From assembly GCA_027619675.1 (NCBI GenBank), contig JAQCHG010000132.1:1-5864 (forward strand): DNA of 5,864 nt. Reading direction: 5' to 3'. The first letter of the stretch is position 1. Every line of letters starts with the position of its first letter. The DNA is from Cyanobacteriota bacterium (GTDB taxonomy: Bacteria > Cyanobacteriota > Cyanobacteriia > Phormidesmidales > Phormidesmidaceae). Made by a program: the position numbers and the translations under genes. Below, one piece after another: positions 5,015-5,864 of this stretch. The notes under the pieces were generated by a model. That model worked only from the letters and a program-made list of their open reading frames with translations, did not search any database and had not been told where the DNA came from.

Positions 5015-5524
5015 TTAGGGGCAGGGCTGGTCCCGCTGTTCGGGGGGAGTGGCCAGGGCGCGGGTGCAGCGTTCGATGTGCCATTGCCAACGGGGTTTAT
5101 CGGAGCCGGGGAGGCTGGTGTCGCGATAGTGGTGACCGACTTTGAACAGGCCGTTGCGGCGCAGGCGGCGCAGTTGGGTGGCGCTGATGCCGAGGGCGGT
5201 GGCGGCGGCGGCGGTGAATTGCCAGGGCTGCTGCTGGCCCAGGTGGTCGCGGAGGCTATGGCGATCTGGCACGAGGGTGAGGGTCGGGGCGGGATGGTAT
5301 TCCAACAGCCCTGACTGGGGGGCTTCGCTATCGCGGCGAATTAGGTATTGCCAATCGGTTTCGGGCTGGTAGGTCAGGCCGAAGATGCGCCCGCTTTGCA
5401 TGGTTCCTTGAACGGGCCATTTGACCCGTTCACCAAGGTGGAAGCTGGGGGCGCTGAATTCTTGTCGTTTGGGGACGGCAACGAACCAGGCTTGGTCGTT
5501 GCCTAAATCAATGGAGGGTTTCAT
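5015..5524 (-). CDS. SH3-like plus excisionase/MerR-like winged-helix protein
   Basis: 169 residues from the ATG whose complement is 5522-5524; no Shine-Dalgarno sequence is visible. Residues about 28-80 (FHLGERVKWPVQG, then GRIFGLTY and WQYLIRRD) look like a small beta-barrel of SH3 type, a pattern I associate with short cyanobacterial proteins. After a Pro/Gln-rich bridge, residues about 101-154 resemble a winged helix of the excisionase/MerR kind: FTAAAATALGISATQLRRLR as helix-turn-helix, then GLFKVGHHYR and PRWQWHIERC as the wing and closing helix. Such proteins bend DNA at att sites to favour excision or act as local repressors. The neighbouring recombinase, transcribed toward it, supports an excisionase role. 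The fusion to an SH3-like part is not usual for classical Xis proteins, which are under 100 residues. Domain calls are from pattern memory; the winged-helix part is more secure than the SH3-like part. Confidence 0.6.
   Translation of the reverse strand: MKPSIDLGNDQAWFVAVPKRQEFSAPSFHLGERVKWPVQGTMQSGRIFGLTYQPETDWQYLIRRDSEAPQSGLLEYHPAPTLTLVPDRHSLRDHLGQQQPWQFTAAAATALGISATQLRRLRRNGLFKVGHHYRDTSLPGSDKPRWQWHIERCTRALATPPEQRDQPCP
5275..5293 (+). other. G-quadruplex motif in the template strand of the excisionase-like gene
   Basis: GGGTGAGGGTCGGGGCGGG has four G-runs with loops of three, two and one bases. The gene runs on the minus strand, so the G-rich strand is the transcribed template. The codons give an ordinary HPAPTLTLVPDR stretch between the two domains, so the motif may simply follow from Pro and Thr codon choice. 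Confidence 0.45.
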
Positions 5525-5777
5525 GGTTCGAGTTAGAAATTTTGGCGCTCGGCTACGACAGGACCACGGATTGGGGCCTGTTACGGGCTCTAGGGAACTG
5601 CGCGGATGGGTTTGACCCTGAGGTGGGGCGCAGCTCTGATCAGCGGGGTGATCGCTCGTGCAGCCGAAAAATACTTTTCACATGCCTACAACCTTTATGA
5701 AGAGGCGGTTTTAAGCACTTTTTAATGCTATCATATAAATATATATTTACAAGTATTTGAATTGCTCTATTTTTGCT
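5525..5777. promoter_or_regulatory. Divergent non-coding region with AT-rich promoter-like end
   Basis: This 253-bp gap separates the excisionase-like gene (minus) from the partial gene at the right edge (plus). I see no gene in it. The left part is GC-rich and carries TGATC twice, 12 bases apart (5638-5654). From about 5690 the DNA becomes AT-rich, with TATAAA at 5734-5739 as a possible -10 for the rightward gene (no good -35) and a perfect 14-bp palindrome over it. No clear promoter is visible for the excisionase-like gene. Confidence 0.45.
5736..5749. repeat. Perfect 14-bp AT palindrome
   Basis: TAAATATATATTTA is its own reverse complement and overlaps the possible -10 at 5734-5739. It could be a repressor site or a DNA-unwinding element, but pure A/T palindromes also arise easily in AT-rich DNA. 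Confidence 0.5.
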
Positions 5778-5864
5778 ATGTCTATCTTGTTTAAACTTTT
5801 ATGTTTTCCTGAGTTTGGCAGGGCGCTGCTGGCGCTGAATGGTGAGGGGGTGGCGCTATTGGAT
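5778..5864 (+). CDS. Start of an unidentified plus-strand gene, cut by the right edge
   Basis: An ATG at 5778 opens a frame that stays open to the last base (29 codons). It reads MSILFKLLCFPEFGRALLAL and ends in NGEGVALLD. An upstream in-frame TAA at 5736-5738 limits how far the start could move, and a TTG at 5757 is the only other option seen. No Shine-Dalgarno sequence is visible. DNA composition switches from AT-rich to GC-rich at about 5815, inside this frame, and the GC-rich part looks coding. The fragment is too short to assign a family. Confidence 0.45.
   Translation, partial: MSILFKLLCFPEFGRALLALNGEGVALLD

Noticed and set aside
4904..5314. 136-codon plus-strand ORF with a Gly-rich stretch
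   Set aside because: It is antisense to the excisionase-like gene; the Gly run is the complement of Ala/Pro codons in that gene.
5524..5540. GGTTCGAGTT resembling a tRNA T-loop
   Set aside because: The flanking bases cannot form a T-arm or acceptor stem, so there is no tRNA or tRNA 3' end here.
5573..5587. Third weak relative of the 23-bp repeats (GGGGCCTGTTACGGG)
   Set aside because: It matches 4986-5001 only with two gaps, which is within chance for G/C-rich DNA.

Overview
The window looks like the integration/transfer part of a cyanobacterial mobile element (an integrated plasmid, an ICE-like element or a satellite). Support for a cyanobacterium is indirect: one HIP1 octamer (GCGATCGC at 2555-2562), most genes lacking a Shine-Dalgarno sequence, and protein styles I associate with filamentous cyanobacteria (integrase motif LYDLRHAWA; an SH3-like plus excisionase-like fusion). 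Coding DNA is GC-rich. Two AT-rich islands (about 2990-3290 and 5690-5800) stand out and coincide with likely control regions.

Layout. 1-1847: two plus-strand genes, a small three-helix membrane protein cut by the left edge, then a membrane-anchored P-loop ATPase of FtsK/HerA type with a C-terminal winged-helix-like domain. 1848-1935: a short convergent junction that is almost entirely a G/C-rich imperfect palindrome, with a G-quadruplex motif on each strand and a clustered octamer GTGTGGGT. 1936-2898 (minus): a ribbon-helix-helix-like protein with a long Pro/Ser/Ala-rich tail. 2899-3417: a 519-bp divergent control region with candidate promoters, repeated AGATCG sites and an 8-bp dyad. 3418-4749 (plus): a tyrosine recombinase with an unusual acidic C-terminal tail. 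4750-5014: a convergent non-coding stretch with several direct and inverted repeats, a candidate attachment region. 5015-5524 (minus): a protein joining an SH3-like N-terminus to an excisionase/MerR-like winged helix. 5525-5777: non-coding, ending in an AT-rich promoter-like stretch. 5778-5864: the start of a plus-strand gene cut by the right edge.

How the parts may work together (inference). The recombinase and the excisionase-like protein would integrate and excise the element. The RHH protein would bind the divergent region and control itself and the recombinase. The ATPase has the order membrane anchor, motor, winged helix, which resembles the single-protein dsDNA pumps (TraB/FtsK type) of actinomycete conjugative elements. 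The GTGTGGGT cluster just after its gene could be its loading sequence. No relaxase or type IV secretion gene is visible, but the window is short. A phage-type packaging or morphogenesis ATPase remains an alternative.
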